Below, piece after piece: positions 34,534-43,173 of a stretch of 64,000 nt of DNA (position 1 is its first letter; every line of letters begins with the position of its first letter). The stretch is from contig NZ_CCDG010000039.1 of assembly GCF_000723885.1 (NCBI RefSeq), forward strand, positions 96,457-160,456, written 5' to 3'. Below the pieces are notes generated by a model. That model saw only the letters and a program-made list of their open reading frames with translations, made no database searches and was not told the DNA's origin. The stretch is from Paenibacillus camerounensis (GTDB taxonomy: Bacteria > Bacillota > Bacilli > Paenibacillales > Paenibacillaceae). A program made the translations under genes and the position numbers.

Positions 34534-35535
34534 TCAGCTGTATTTCTCCAGCAGCTCTTCAAGCACAGCCCTCAGCTCCTTGACCAGTTCAGCCGGCTCC
34601 TGAACGGTCGCTTCATGGCCGATGCCGATAAGGAATCCGGCGAAGTAACGCAAGTCACGATCCGGAACATTCCCTTCCAGTCTGCCAGTGCCGTCAGAGT
34701 GTACATGAAGCAGGGACGATGACCACATTTCCCCCTCACAGGCCTGAACTCCCTTAACGGTCAGTTCCACGCGCAGCCGGAGCCGGTTCCCGTCTTCTCC
34801 CGGCTCCGGCTTCAGCCCGTCCCCCTCCTGCTGCCCTTCCGCCATTCCCTCTGCCTCAAATGTATGCCTGTTTCCCAGATGCACCCGGCGAAGATCAAGC
34901 GGCGTAAGGCCGGAAGCATCCCCGGTTACAGAATCAATCCGGTCACAGCGGAAGACCCGCAGACCGCGGCGCAAAAAACAATAGGCCGGGCAATACCACA
35001 GCCCGCCTGCGGCATAAATGCCAACCGGCTGGACTGGACGCAGCCTGCGCTCACCCTGCGATTCATAGCCGATCAGCAGTACCTTTTGCTCCACGGCTGC
35101 TTCCAGCAGTATGGACAAATAAGGGAACTCTGCCTCCCGCGCCGGAATTACGAAATCAATCCGGTTTTTCAAGTCATCAATCTTATCCCGCACATCTCCG
35201 GGCATATAATTATAGAATTTATGCAGAGCAGAAACCGACTCTTCCTTAAAAGGGAGATATTCATAGTGGCGCAGGGCATGGCTGGCAAAAAAAATCGCCA
35301 CAGCCTCCTCCTCCGTAAAAGCAATCGGCGGCAAAATCCGTTCCTTCAGCACCTGATAGCCGCCGTGCGGCCCTACCTCTGAATACAGCGGCACCCCAAG
35401 CTCACTCAGCTCCTGCAGATCCCTGAGAATCGTCCGGGTGGACACGCCGAACTCATCAGCCAGCTCTCTGACGGTAAATTTCCGCTTGCGGTTGACTGTC
35501 ATCATCAGGTCGAGCAGCCGTTTGGATTTAGACAT
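34534..35535 (-). CDS. YafY-family WYL-domain transcriptional regulator
   Basis: A 333-residue regulator. The HTH_11 winged helix lies in the first 60 residues (FTVRELADEFGVSTRTILRDLQELSELGVPLYSE, in parts), then a WYL domain from about 140 with LIGYESQGERRLRPVQPVGIYAAGGLWYCPAYC (in parts), and a C-terminal extension. WYL domains bind small ligands or nucleic acids. It is divergent from a VOC protein gene, and a palindrome lies between them, suggesting autoregulation and control of that neighbour. Confidence 0.9.
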   Translation of the reverse strand: MSKSKRLLDLMMTVNRKRKFTVRELADEFGVSTRTILRDLQELSELGVPLYSEVGPHGGYQVLKERILPPIAFTEEEAVAIFFASHALRHYEYLPFKEESVSALHKFYNYMPGDVRDKIDDLKNRIDFVIPAREAEFPYLSILLEAAVEQKVLLIGYESQGERRLRPVQPVGIYAAGGLWYCPAYCFLRRGLRVFRCDRIDSVTGDASGLTPLDLRRVHLGNRHTFEAEGMAEGQQEGDGLKPEPGEDGNRLRLRVELTVKGVQACEGEMWSSSLLHVHSDGTGRLEGNVPDRDLRYFAGFLIGIGHEATVQEPAELVKELRAVLEELLEKYS

Positions 35536-35562
35536 GGCATAAGCTCCATTTCTTTTTATTCA

Positions 35563-35577
35563 TGACAATAGTTGTCA
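35563..35577. promoter_or_regulatory. Palindrome between WYL regulator and VOC genes
   Basis: TGACAATAGTTGTCA is a perfect 6+3+6 palindrome (TGACAA/TTGTCA). Just beside it lies ATTATA, a -10 TATAAT on the minus strand. It is a candidate operator for the WYL regulator. Confidence 0.55.
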
Positions 35578-35647
35578 CTATTATAACCTACAATAAGAGC
35601 ATAGCCCGGATGGACGGGCAAATCTACCGCCGGAGGAGCGATTAAAT

Positions 35648-36076
35648 ATGAATATAGAAGTTAATCCGTTTATAATGCTGGAAGGAACAGCACGTGAAGC
35701 CATTTCTTTTTATCAGGAGAGTCTTGGTGCGAAGCTGCTGTTTATGCAGACTGTGGGGGAAGGCCCGGCGGATCAAGAAAATGCCCCCTTATCCGATGAA
35801 GAAAAAGCGCGTATCGCCCACTCTGTACTGCGTATCGGTGACACCACAATGTTCGTTGCCGATCTGGAACCGGGGCAGACGAGGCAGACCGGCAACGGGC
35901 TGAATCTCTGTATTTCCACAAGTGATGCGGATACGTCCGGGCAGCTGTATAACGTACTGAAGGAAGGCGGACAGGTGGACATTGAATTGGGGCCTGCATA
36001 TTTCAGTCCTGCATACGGTATGGTGACCGACAGGTTCGGCGTTACTTTTCAGATTTTCACTAAGCGGCAGCAGTAA
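35648..36076 (+). CDS. VOC family (PhnB/YjdN-like) protein
   Basis: A 142-residue vicinal-oxygen-chelate fold protein. It begins NPFIMLEGTAREAISFYQESLGAK, typical of the PhnB/YjdN (3-demethylubiquinone-like, glyoxalase-related) group, and contains the central acidic insert with AHSVLRIGDTTMFVADL and the C-terminal GPAYFSPAYGMVTDRFGVTFQI (in parts). The protein lacks an obvious full metal-binding set, so enzymatic activity is uncertain. GGAGGAG precedes the start. Divergent from a WYL regulator, a common pairing. Confidence 0.88.
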   Translation: MNIEVNPFIMLEGTAREAISFYQESLGAKLLFMQTVGEGPADQENAPLSDEEKARIAHSVLRIGDTTMFVADLEPGQTRQTGNGLNLCISTSDADTSGQLYNVLKEGGQVDIELGPAYFSPAYGMVTDRFGVTFQIFTKRQQ

Positions 36077-36090
36077 TCTCTCTTGTAAGG

Positions 36091-36126
36091 CCCGTCAGCT
36101 GCTTTGCAGCTGTACGGGTTTTTTCT
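36091..36126 (+). terminator. Terminator after the VOC gene
   Basis: CCCGT-CAGCTGC pairs with GCAGCTG-T-ACGGG around TTT, followed by TTTTTT on the plus strand. Confidence 0.85.
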
Positions 36127-36171
36127 GCAAATGCAGCTATGCTATTTAGCAAAAGATGAGCAGACAGTTGT

Positions 36172-37077
36172 TCAGTAAAGCGCCCGCCACAAATAAAAGG
36201 TGGCGTAAGCTTCCCAGCCCTTCCAGGGCAGCGCCAGCTCAAGCAGCTCTGCAGGCGTAGGCTTGCGGTCCATGCCGGTCAGGAATTTGACCGCATTTTG
36301 CAGCCCTACATCGCCTGCCGGATAGGCAGTGGTATCGCGCAGGCAGCGCATCCGCACATATTGTGAGGTCCAGGGGCCGATCCCCCGGAGCTTCAGCAGG
36401 CGCGCCTCTGCTTCCTCCGGTGAAGGCAGGGACAGTAATTCCTCCCGGCTTAGACCGTCTCCGGCGATAAGGGCAGCGACCTCAAGCAAAGTCCGCGCTT
36501 TATTCCGGGTCAGCTGCAGGCTGCAGAGCTCTTCCTGGGTCACCGTCAGGAAAACCTCAGGTGCGGGAAAATGATAATACGTATGTCCTTCGTATTCTAA
36601 TGAGCTCCCGTATTCGGCAGTGAGCCGCTGCTTGAGCCTGTAGGCAAAAGCCAGATTGACCTGCTGGCCGAGAATAGCCCAGCACAAGGCCTCGAACAGA
36701 TCGGGAATGCCGATGATCCGCAGGCCCCGCTCGCTGACAACCAGCGGCTGCAGCAGCGGGTCCCGTCCTGCAAGCTCATAGAACGGGGCCAGATCGCGGT
36801 CCAGATCGAACCATTCCACAATGTAGCGGACCAGCCAGGCCATGGCCTCCGCTCCCGGAACAGCCCCGCTCAGCAGTGTAACCCGCAGACGCCGAGGCTG
36901 TTCCTCCGCCGTTGTCAGCCGGATCAGACACGGCTCTCCCTCAACGATAAACAGCCGGTTCACACCCTCGCCGTCCGAACGGAACAGACATTCCAGCGGA
37001 GAACGGTTCATATAGGCCAGACAGGCATTCAGGTCAAAATAATCCGGCAATGGCAGCTCAAAAAGCAAATCGTTCAT
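36172..37077 (-). CDS. alkA: DNA-3-methyladenine glycosylase II (AlkA)
   Basis: A 301-residue HhH-GPD base-excision glycosylase. The N-terminal AlkA_N-like part (LLFELPLPDYFDLNACLAYM, in parts) is followed by the core FEALCWAILGQQVNLAFAYRLKQRL, the hairpin LLKLRGIGPWTSQYVRMRCL and the catalytic Asp in AYPAGDVGLQNAVKF. It removes alkylated bases. ATG 37077 overlaps the end of the methyltransferase gene by 20 bp; the frame extends to 37095. Third gene of an adaptive-response operon. Confidence 0.92.
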   Translation of the reverse strand: MNDLLFELPLPDYFDLNACLAYMNRSPLECLFRSDGEGVNRLFIVEGEPCLIRLTTAEEQPRRLRVTLLSGAVPGAEAMAWLVRYIVEWFDLDRDLAPFYELAGRDPLLQPLVVSERGLRIIGIPDLFEALCWAILGQQVNLAFAYRLKQRLTAEYGSSLEYEGHTYYHFPAPEVFLTVTQEELCSLQLTRNKARTLLEVAALIAGDGLSREELLSLPSPEEAEARLLKLRGIGPWTSQYVRMRCLRDTTAYPAGDVGLQNAVKFLTGMDRKPTPAELLELALPWKGWEAYATFYLWRALY

Positions 37078-37669
37078 GACCCTTCGCCCCCACATGTGTT
37101 ATTCCCTCCAGCGCCAGCAGCTCCTGCTTCAGCTTAAGCCCGCCCCGGTAGCCGGTCAGGGTACCGTTCGCCCCGATGACCCGGTGGCACGGCACAATAA
37201 CCGGAATCGGATTCTGCCCGTTAGCCGCACCGACTGCGCGGACCGCAAGCGGGCGGCCGATCTGCACAGCCAGCTCCTTATAGGTAGCCAGGCTGCCGTG
37301 CGGAATCTGCAGCAGCCCATTCCAGACATCCTGCTGAAAGGAGGTTCCCCACAGATCTAGCGGCAGACTGCTGAAGCTGACAGCTTCACCTGCAAAATAA
37401 TGCTCAAGCAGACCGATCACACCCATCTCCGCAAAAACATCTGCATTCTCCTCCACCCGGGCAGCCGGGGCATGGAGATTCAGCCAGCCTGCCGGAAGCT
37501 GTCCCTGATCCTGTTCATAAGATACTCGGATTAACCCTTTACCGCTGGCCCACAAGGTCCATGCTCTGCCTCCAAGACTCACGGTATGGTGACTGATTGT
37601 TACAGACTGCGCGGATGAACCCCTCTTCCTGTTCCTTACCACTCCTGAACTATTCTTACTCCCGCTCAT
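37058..37669 (-). CDS. ogt: Methylated-DNA-[protein]-cysteine S-methyltransferase
   Basis: A 203-residue O6-alkylguanine-DNA alkyltransferase. The DNA-binding domain (FQQDVWNGLLQIPHGSLATYKELA, in parts) leads to the suicide active site PCHRVIG with Cys161, then GYRGGLKLKQELLALEG. ATG 37669 follows AAAGGAGG and removes an implausible 50-residue N-terminal extension. It overlaps adaA by 14 bp. Works directly by transferring the alkyl group to its own Cys. Confidence 0.94.
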   Translation of the reverse strand: MSGSKNSSGVVRNRKRGSSAQSVTISHHTVSLGGRAWTLWASGKGLIRVSYEQDQGQLPAGWLNLHAPAARVEENADVFAEMGVIGLLEHYFAGEAVSFSSLPLDLWGTSFQQDVWNGLLQIPHGSLATYKELAVQIGRPLAVRAVGAANGQNPIPVIVPCHRVIGANGTLTGYRGGLKLKQELLALEGITHVGAKGHERFAF

Positions 37670-38237
37670 GGGCAGTCCCTCCTTTGGATTGAATACGATA
37701 CTCCGTCGGCGGCAGTCCGTTCTTGCGCGTGAACCAGGCGGCAAAATGCGATGCGCCCGGAAAGCCTGCCGTCCTGCCGATCTCAGCGATAGGCGTATCT
37801 GTATGGGCCAGCAGCTCACACGCTTTGTCTGACCGCAGCTGATCCAGCCGCGCGGCAGGTGAGCAGCCGGTTACCTGCTTGTACGTGCGCTGCAGATGAA
37901 ACGGGCTGACCGTAAGCGCCTCGGCCAGCTTCGCCAGCGTCAGCTTCTCTCCGAGCCGGGCCGCCATAACAGCATCGGCCCGGGCGGCGAGCACTGCATC
38001 CGGGCGGAGCGCACCGCCCTCCTCGGGCCGGCACCGCTTGCACGGGCGGAAGCCCGCCCTGACCGCTTTTTCCAAAGAAGGGTAAAACTCCACATTCTCC
38101 GCCTTGGGCGTTCTCGCCCGGCAGGACGGGCGGCACACAATACGCGTCGTGAGCACCGCCGTATAATATATACCGTCATAGGTCGGCTCGCGGCTGACCA
38201 CTGAAGCATAAATACGCTCAAACAACATCTGTTCCAT
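37656..38237 (-). CDS. adaA: AdaA-type methylphosphotriester-DNA methyltransferase and activator
   Basis: A 193-residue two-domain regulator. The Ada zinc-binding domain has four Cys at 35, 39, 66 and 69 (IVCRPSC and RPCKRC); Cys35 is the expected methyl acceptor. The AraC-type HTH follows (LTLAKLAEALTVSPFHLQRTYKQVTGCSP, in parts; FPGASHFAAWFTRKNGLPPTEYR, in parts). On methylation it activates transcription of alkylation-repair genes. AGGTGAT precedes the start. The gene order adaA-ogt-alkA is equivalent to the E. coli ada/alkA response, split as in Bacillus. Confidence 0.94.
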   Translation of the reverse strand: MEQMLFERIYASVVSREPTYDGIYYTAVLTTRIVCRPSCRARTPKAENVEFYPSLEKAVRAGFRPCKRCRPEEGGALRPDAVLAARADAVMAARLGEKLTLAKLAEALTVSPFHLQRTYKQVTGCSPAARLDQLRSDKACELLAHTDTPIAEIGRTAGFPGASHFAAWFTRKNGLPPTEYRIQSKGGTAHERE

Positions 38238-38327
38238 CTAAGATCACCTCATACCGCCAGTATAAACGATTGCTCCCGGCTTATGCAGATTTGAGGAACA
38301 GGAGAGCAAGATTACGACAGTGCAAAA

Positions 38328-38369
38328 AGAACCCTCCACAGCTCGATTGTCCAGCTCATGGAGGGTTAA
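38328..38369. terminator. Hairpin terminator between adaA upstream region and the kdgT gene end
   Basis: AACCCTCCA and TGGAGGGTT pair (9 bp) with an inner CAGCTC/CAGCTCA-type loop. It follows the kdgT-like stop on the minus strand. Confidence 0.7.
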
Positions 38370-38413
38370 CACTATTATTTATAATATATAATTGCTGTTG
38401 TTATATGAATTTA

Positions 38414-39418
38414 TTAAACAATAGCTTTGGGTACTGACAGATCATTAGGCCCCTCTGCCGCCGGCGGTCTCTTCTTTTTCATATAATCGGAGTAGTACGC
38501 CGTAATGACCGGAACCAGAATGGAGGTCACAATAACGGAGGCGGCGACAAGTGCTGTTGCTGTCTCAGCCGCAGGCAGAAACTCCGGCTTCAGGTTAGCC
38601 ACCAGCATCGGGTTCGCTACAGCTGCTCCGGCAGTACTGGATGCAGCCAGACCGGCGGTGCCGTTGCCGCCGCCAATATATTTATCAGCCAGAATCAGCG
38701 GGATACCTGTAATCACAATAACAGTAAGACCGAGCAGAATACCCAGCAGACCTGTATCCAGGATGACGCCAAGGTCAATCGAGCTGCCCAGCGCGAAGCC
38801 GAAGAACGGAATGAGGGTCTGTGTTGCTTTGCCGAAATAAGCGCGCAGGTCATGGTCAAGGTTGCCCAGCAGGAAGCCGACCAGGAACGGAAGCACAGCA
38901 CCTACGAATACATGCGGTTCAAATACGGCTACACCGGTACTGCCGAGGATTAGCATGGTTACGAGCGGGCCGGATTCCAGTGACATCAGCACGAATGCAC
39001 CGGATTCTTCTTTGGTGCCGTACTGCTGCATAATAGAAGCATATAAGCCGCCGTTGGTCATATCCATCGCCGAGATGATAGCAAGCACGGACAGGCCGGC
39101 GAAGAAGCCGTTCTTGACGCCGCCTTCAGGCAGGAACTGGATGGCAATGATGGCGACAACCCAGGCTACAGCTATTTTGGTCAATACCAGGGTTCCCGAT
39201 TTGCGCAGTACCGTTCCGGTCGCCCGCACATCAATCGCAGCGCCCATACAGAAGAACCACACAGCAAGAATTGGCACAGTACCGGTCATAAGCCCTTTGG
39301 TGAAGCCGCCGAAGTATTCGCCTGCGTCCGGGAAGGCCGTATGGATAATTGCCCCCAGGAACAGCGGTACCAGCATCATGCCGCCGGGAATCCGATCGAG
39401 TGTCTTTTTAATTTTCAT
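38414..39418 (-). CDS. kdgT: 2-keto-3-deoxygluconate permease (KdgT family)
   Basis: A 334-residue membrane protein with about ten hydrophobic segments. Family signatures are the start [53 protein letters not shown] and [21 protein letters not shown] (in parts). KdgT imports 2-keto-3-deoxygluconate from pectin or uronate breakdown. It lies 53 bp downstream of the TctC-like gene; a cre-like site is between them. No kdgK, kdgA or pectinase gene is nearby. Confidence 0.9.
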   Translation of the reverse strand: MKIKKTLDRIPGGMMLVPLFLGAIIHTAFPDAGEYFGGFTKGLMTGTVPILAVWFFCMGAAIDVRATGTVLRKSGTLVLTKIAVAWVVAIIAIQFLPEGGVKNGFFAGLSVLAIISAMDMTNGGLYASIMQQYGTKEESGAFVLMSLESGPLVTMLILGSTGVAVFEPHVFVGAVLPFLVGFLLGNLDHDLRAYFGKATQTLIPFFGFALGSSIDLGVILDTGLLGILLGLTVIVITGIPLILADKYIGGGNGTAGLAASSTAGAAVANPMLVANLKPEFLPAAETATALVAASVIVTSILVPVITAYYSDYMKKKRPPAAEGPNDLSVPKAIV

Positions 39419-39455
39419 AATTATTTATCATACCTTTCAGTTCTGTATTGCGGTC

Positions 39456-39470
39456 TGAGCACGCTTTCAA
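39456..39470 (-). promoter_or_regulatory. Catabolite-responsive element (cre)-like site
   Basis: On the minus strand TTGAAAGCGTGCTCA matches the cre consensus WTGNAANCGNWNNCW at all but one position. It lies directly after the TctC-like stop and 37 bp before the kdgT-like start, where CcpA binding would block transcription through it. Confidence 0.55.
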
Positions 39471-39471
39471 G

Positions 39472-40476
39472 TTACTTACGGCTCAGTCCGAGCTCCGGAA
39501 TCATCCGTGAGAATAAATCATTGCTTTCCTTGAGCTGCCGCGAGAATGCCTTGCCGTCCTTCACCAGCAGTCCAAGCCCGTTCACCGCCATTGCTTCACG
39601 GAAGCTGCGGTCCTCTGTTGCCTTAATAAAGGCCTCTGCCAGCAGCTCTGCAACGGCATCCGGCGTATCCTTCGGTACAGCAAGCCCTCTCCATGTACCG
39701 GTAAAATTCACATGGATTCCCGTCTGTTCCTCCAGTGTGGGCACACCCGGCAGCGCCTCTGAACGCTTATCGGCATTGATTGCCAGCGTCCGCAGCTTCC
39801 CTTCGTCCACAACCTTCTTCACCTCGGCAGGACTTACAGGCACTGCATCGACAAAGCCGTCCATCAAGGCAGAAACGGCCGGCCCTGCACCTTCAAAGGG
39901 GATATGGGCAAACTTCACACCGGTTTCCCGTTCCAATGTTACGGCAGCCAAATGCCATATACTCCCCGTTCCGGCATTCCCCATCTTCACTTCCCCTGGA
40001 TGCGCTTTCGCAAAGTCGAGAAATTCATTTACGGTTTGCCATGGCGCCCCGGCTCTTACGGTAATGGCGGAAGGATCAAAATTCGTCTGGGCAATCGGTT
40101 TGAACTTCTCATAAGTAATCGGCAGCAGCCCCAGATGCGGCAGAATCGTCAGCTCCGCAGGTAAAAAAGTGACTGTATACCCGTCAGCCTTAGCATTCGC
40201 ACCCTCCATCAGTCCGACAGAGCCGCCCCCGCCCGTCCGGTTCAGTACAATAACGGGCTGGCCCAGCACCTTCTCGGCCGCTTTGGCCAGTGCGCGTGCA
40301 GTGGTATCTGTTCCTCCGCCGGCAGCATACGGTACGATCAGCGTAATCGGCTTAGCCGGATAGCCGGCATCGGCGCCGCCTCCGTCCTTATACCCGTCCA
40401 TCCGGGCTCCAATGAAGAGAAGCACAGCTATCAGAACAGCTGCTGATCCTATCGCAATCCTCGTTGTCCGTTTCAA
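39472..40476 (-). CDS. TctC/Bug-family tripartite transporter receptor
   Basis: A 334-residue extracytoplasmic solute receptor. The N-terminal hydrophobic segment (residues 8-24) is an uncleaved anchor or signal peptide without a lipobox. The mature part has the family motifs YPAKPITLIVPYAAGGGTDTTARALA (in parts), IVLNRTGGGGSVG, MGNAGTGSIWHLAAVTLE and HIPFEGAGPAVSALMDGFVDA. Such proteins bind carboxylates for TctAB membrane partners. No TctA or TctB gene is present; instead a KDG permease follows. A sensory or chaperone role for the upstream regulator is possible. Confidence 0.88.
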   Translation of the reverse strand: MKRTTRIAIGSAAVLIAVLLFIGARMDGYKDGGGADAGYPAKPITLIVPYAAGGGTDTTARALAKAAEKVLGQPVIVLNRTGGGGSVGLMEGANAKADGYTVTFLPAELTILPHLGLLPITYEKFKPIAQTNFDPSAITVRAGAPWQTVNEFLDFAKAHPGEVKMGNAGTGSIWHLAAVTLERETGVKFAHIPFEGAGPAVSALMDGFVDAVPVSPAEVKKVVDEGKLRTLAINADKRSEALPGVPTLEEQTGIHVNFTGTWRGLAVPKDTPDAVAELLAEAFIKATEDRSFREAMAVNGLGLLVKDGKAFSRQLKESNDLFSRMIPELGLSRK

Positions 40477-40617
40477 AGGTTATCCCTCTTTCTTCAGTCT
40501 GTTTACTGCGCTCCCCCCCTGAATTCTTATGAGCATCAGCCGCGGCATGCAAGGCTGTGAAAGTTTTCTCAAATAGAACTTTAAAGCATTCAGAGGGCGG
40601 GCAGCAATCGTATTATC

Positions 40618-42939
40618 TTACTCTGAATCGTCAGAAACCCCGGAACCATGCGGTTTTGGAAGATCTGCATACTGTCTGGAAGATTTGCTGTTCTCCCGGA
40701 ATTTGCCCGGGGTAAGCGACTTGCTCTTGCGGAAGACACGGATAAAGCTGTTCTCATTCTGGTAGCCGACAAGCTGGGCAATCTCCGCCACCTTCAGGGT
40801 GCTGCCCTGCAGCAGCCCGCAGGCTTTTTCTATTCTCAGGTTAGTCAGATAGTCATACAGGGTGGTTCCGGTTTCCTCCTTAAAGATGGTGCTGACCGAG
40901 GAGACCCCCAGATTGACATGGGCGGCGATATCCTGCAGTCCGATGTTGCGCTGCAGATTGTCCTCCATATACGTAATCAGATTCTGTACCAGCAGATATT
41001 CCTTGGACTGCCGGTGTACTTCCAGCACGCTTGCCATCTGGCTGATAATACTGCACAGCAGCTCTTCAATATCGGCCAGATCAAGCGTAGACACCTGGTA
41101 CCACGTATAGTCAGCCAGCTCGGAAGGCAGGGTATAGCCTCCGGAGGCGGCAATATTCATAATCTCCTCCAGCAGATCGTCCAGCACACGGACTATTTTT
41201 TGCGGCTGGAGCTTCTTCTTGCGCAGATCTGCGGCCCATCTGTGCACCCACTGGTGTCCGGTAGCGGCGTCAGAGCTTTTCAGGGCATGCAGCACCTCCT
41301 GCTTCCAGACATCATCGGCTGCTCCGCCGCTCTCATCCGGCCTATTCTCCAGTCCGGAATACAGATGAACCCGTCCGTATCCCTCGTACAGGCGGTAAGA
41401 TAACGCAATATCCGCCTCGGTGTAGGAGCGGGCGGCCTGACCGATCAGCTGCGCCTCCGCACCCATCCCTACAGATACGGAAATACCCAGCACCTCAGCG
41501 ATAATCCCGGCGAGCTTCATGGTATCCTCATACAGATTGCACGGACCCTGCCCTTCCATCGGCTGCAGCAGCAGAACCAGACTGTCCTTGCGCGGAGCTG
41601 CTGTGACCGTCCGCCAGGACGGGCTGTAAAACTCAGATACCATATTGTTCATCGCATATTTGAGCAGCTGCTGGTCTTCTTCGGTGTAAGCCGCTACCCA
41701 TTCAGAATGACGGTCGATGGAAATGATCAGCACCTCAAAAGGCCCCTGCTGCCAGCCGGCAAAATAATGCTCCCACTTCGTCTCCGTCTCCTGCTTGCCC
41801 ATATTCCGGGCGATCAGATCACTGAGGAATTTGGCGCGCAGCTCCGGCAGACTCCAGTCAGCAACCAGTGATTTGCTCCGGAAATCACCGACCAGCTTGC
41901 CGATTACAGGCTCCAGATCAAACAGATTGCGGTTCGCCTGCCCTTTTTGCTCCGGGCTGAGCAGCTTGTTAATCCGCTTGAGCGGCCGGAAGGCGGCGAA
42001 ATTATAATAATAGATTGCCGAGCAGCCGACCGCGATCGAGATCAGTGACAGCATCAGCATCATATTGCGGGCGGTTGTTACATTTTTTAGCAGCTGCTCC
42101 ATCGGGACCAGTGATACCAGGCGCCAGCCGGTGACATTGGAAAAAGCCTGGTTAGCCATATAAGCCTGGCCGTCCATCCGCACATGGGCAAACGGGCTTA
42201 CATCAATCTCTTTGAGTACATCCTTCATCTCAGCCATCGGGAAAGGCAGATTGAGCTTCGGATAGATCAGCTCCCCCTCCAGATTGTATACAAACTGATA
42301 GCTGGACAAATGAGTGTACATTTTGGAGAAAAGCGTATCGTAATCGAGGTCGATCAGCACCGCCCCGGTAACAGTACCGTTCTGGACCACCGGCCGGGCC
42401 AGCGAGAGCAGCTCCGTATTGCCAAGCCCCGCATCGGCACCGGTGTACAGCCTTCTTTTGATCAGAAGCGGCTTCTCTTTAATCTCCTCCAGCCACCCGC
42501 TCCAGTCATGCTCCGGCGCTTCCTCCCAGGCAGCCCTGTAGCCGTACCGGCTTGAGATGACGGACCGGCCAAGAAAGCTTACGACGCTTATATCCCGGAT
42601 GTCCGGCTCGGACACCAGCGCTTTCAGCACATTCTGCGGCTGTTCGGCCGCTTCCTCCGCCTGGTCCGCATCAGCAGACAGGAACGCAAGCACCGCCGGG
42701 TTAAAGGTGAGGTCAACCGCCTTGTTATCCGCCTCGCGGAACGCCCGGTTCGTCACATCCAGGTTAATCTGAAGCAGCTCGACATTCGGCGTGTTCAGCT
42801 CCGTATCGAGCGCCTGCCGGTACTCCCTGTAGGAAAAGAGGCCAATCAGTGTAATGCATAACGAGACACTTATGGTCAGAAACAGAATCAGCCGGTTCTG
42901 TTTGTTGTTCAGCAGATACTTCATTTTAAATCGCAGCAT
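40618..42939 (-). CDS. Membrane-bound YesN-type AraC regulator with Cache-like sensor domain
   Basis: A 773-residue one-component regulator. A transmembrane segment at about 17-38, a dCache-like extracellular domain to about 295 (ARPVVQNGTVTGAVLIDLDYDTLFSKM and VTGWRLVSLVPMEQLL are typical), a second transmembrane segment, a HAMP-like linker, a long cytosolic middle region and a C-terminal AraC HTH (NIGLQDIAAHVNLGVSSVSTIFKEETGTTLYDYLTNLRIEKA, in parts; YQNENSFIRVFRKSKSLTPGKFR, in parts). This Paenibacillus-typical architecture senses sugars or peptides outside and activates adjacent transport genes. It lies 142 bp upstream of TctC/KdgT genes on the same strand. Confidence 0.92.
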   Translation of the reverse strand: MLRFKMKYLLNNKQNRLILFLTISVSLCITLIGLFSYREYRQALDTELNTPNVELLQINLDVTNRAFREADNKAVDLTFNPAVLAFLSADADQAEEAAEQPQNVLKALVSEPDIRDISVVSFLGRSVISSRYGYRAAWEEAPEHDWSGWLEEIKEKPLLIKRRLYTGADAGLGNTELLSLARPVVQNGTVTGAVLIDLDYDTLFSKMYTHLSSYQFVYNLEGELIYPKLNLPFPMAEMKDVLKEIDVSPFAHVRMDGQAYMANQAFSNVTGWRLVSLVPMEQLLKNVTTARNMMLMLSLISIAVGCSAIYYYNFAAFRPLKRINKLLSPEQKGQANRNLFDLEPVIGKLVGDFRSKSLVADWSLPELRAKFLSDLIARNMGKQETETKWEHYFAGWQQGPFEVLIISIDRHSEWVAAYTEEDQQLLKYAMNNMVSEFYSPSWRTVTAAPRKDSLVLLLQPMEGQGPCNLYEDTMKLAGIIAEVLGISVSVGMGAEAQLIGQAARSYTEADIALSYRLYEGYGRVHLYSGLENRPDESGGAADDVWKQEVLHALKSSDAATGHQWVHRWAADLRKKKLQPQKIVRVLDDLLEEIMNIAASGGYTLPSELADYTWYQVSTLDLADIEELLCSIISQMASVLEVHRQSKEYLLVQNLITYMEDNLQRNIGLQDIAAHVNLGVSSVSTIFKEETGTTLYDYLTNLRIEKACGLLQGSTLKVAEIAQLVGYQNENSFIRVFRKSKSLTPGKFRENSKSSRQYADLPKPHGSGVSDDSE

Positions 42940-43102
42940 GGTTACAGCTCCATCCTTCCGCCAGTTCCCTAGAGTTTCAGACCCTTAGAGTAGCATGGAT
43001 GACTCTGCGGCAATGTGGGGCATGTCATATCGGGCAGACTTTTTTTAAATTTTATTTAAAATTGTCACGAAAGTGAAAGATAACAGGCAACACTTATATA
43101 GA

Positions 43103-43111
43103 TGCTATAAT
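43103..43111 (+). promoter_or_regulatory. Extended -10 promoter of the SWIM-SNF2 operon
   Basis: TGCTATAAT gives an extended -10 with perfect TATAAT, 62 bp before the SWIM start codon. No good -35 box is visible 17 bp upstream. Confidence 0.5.
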
Positions 43112-43173
43112 GGGGGGAACAGCTCTTTTCTTATTTTCGAACAAAACTTTTTACCCACAGGAGACTTATTGCG

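Noticed and set aside
39472..42939. Complete tripartite tricarboxylate transporter
   Set aside because: Only the receptor component is present. No TctA or TctB reading frame exists on either strand in the neighbourhood.
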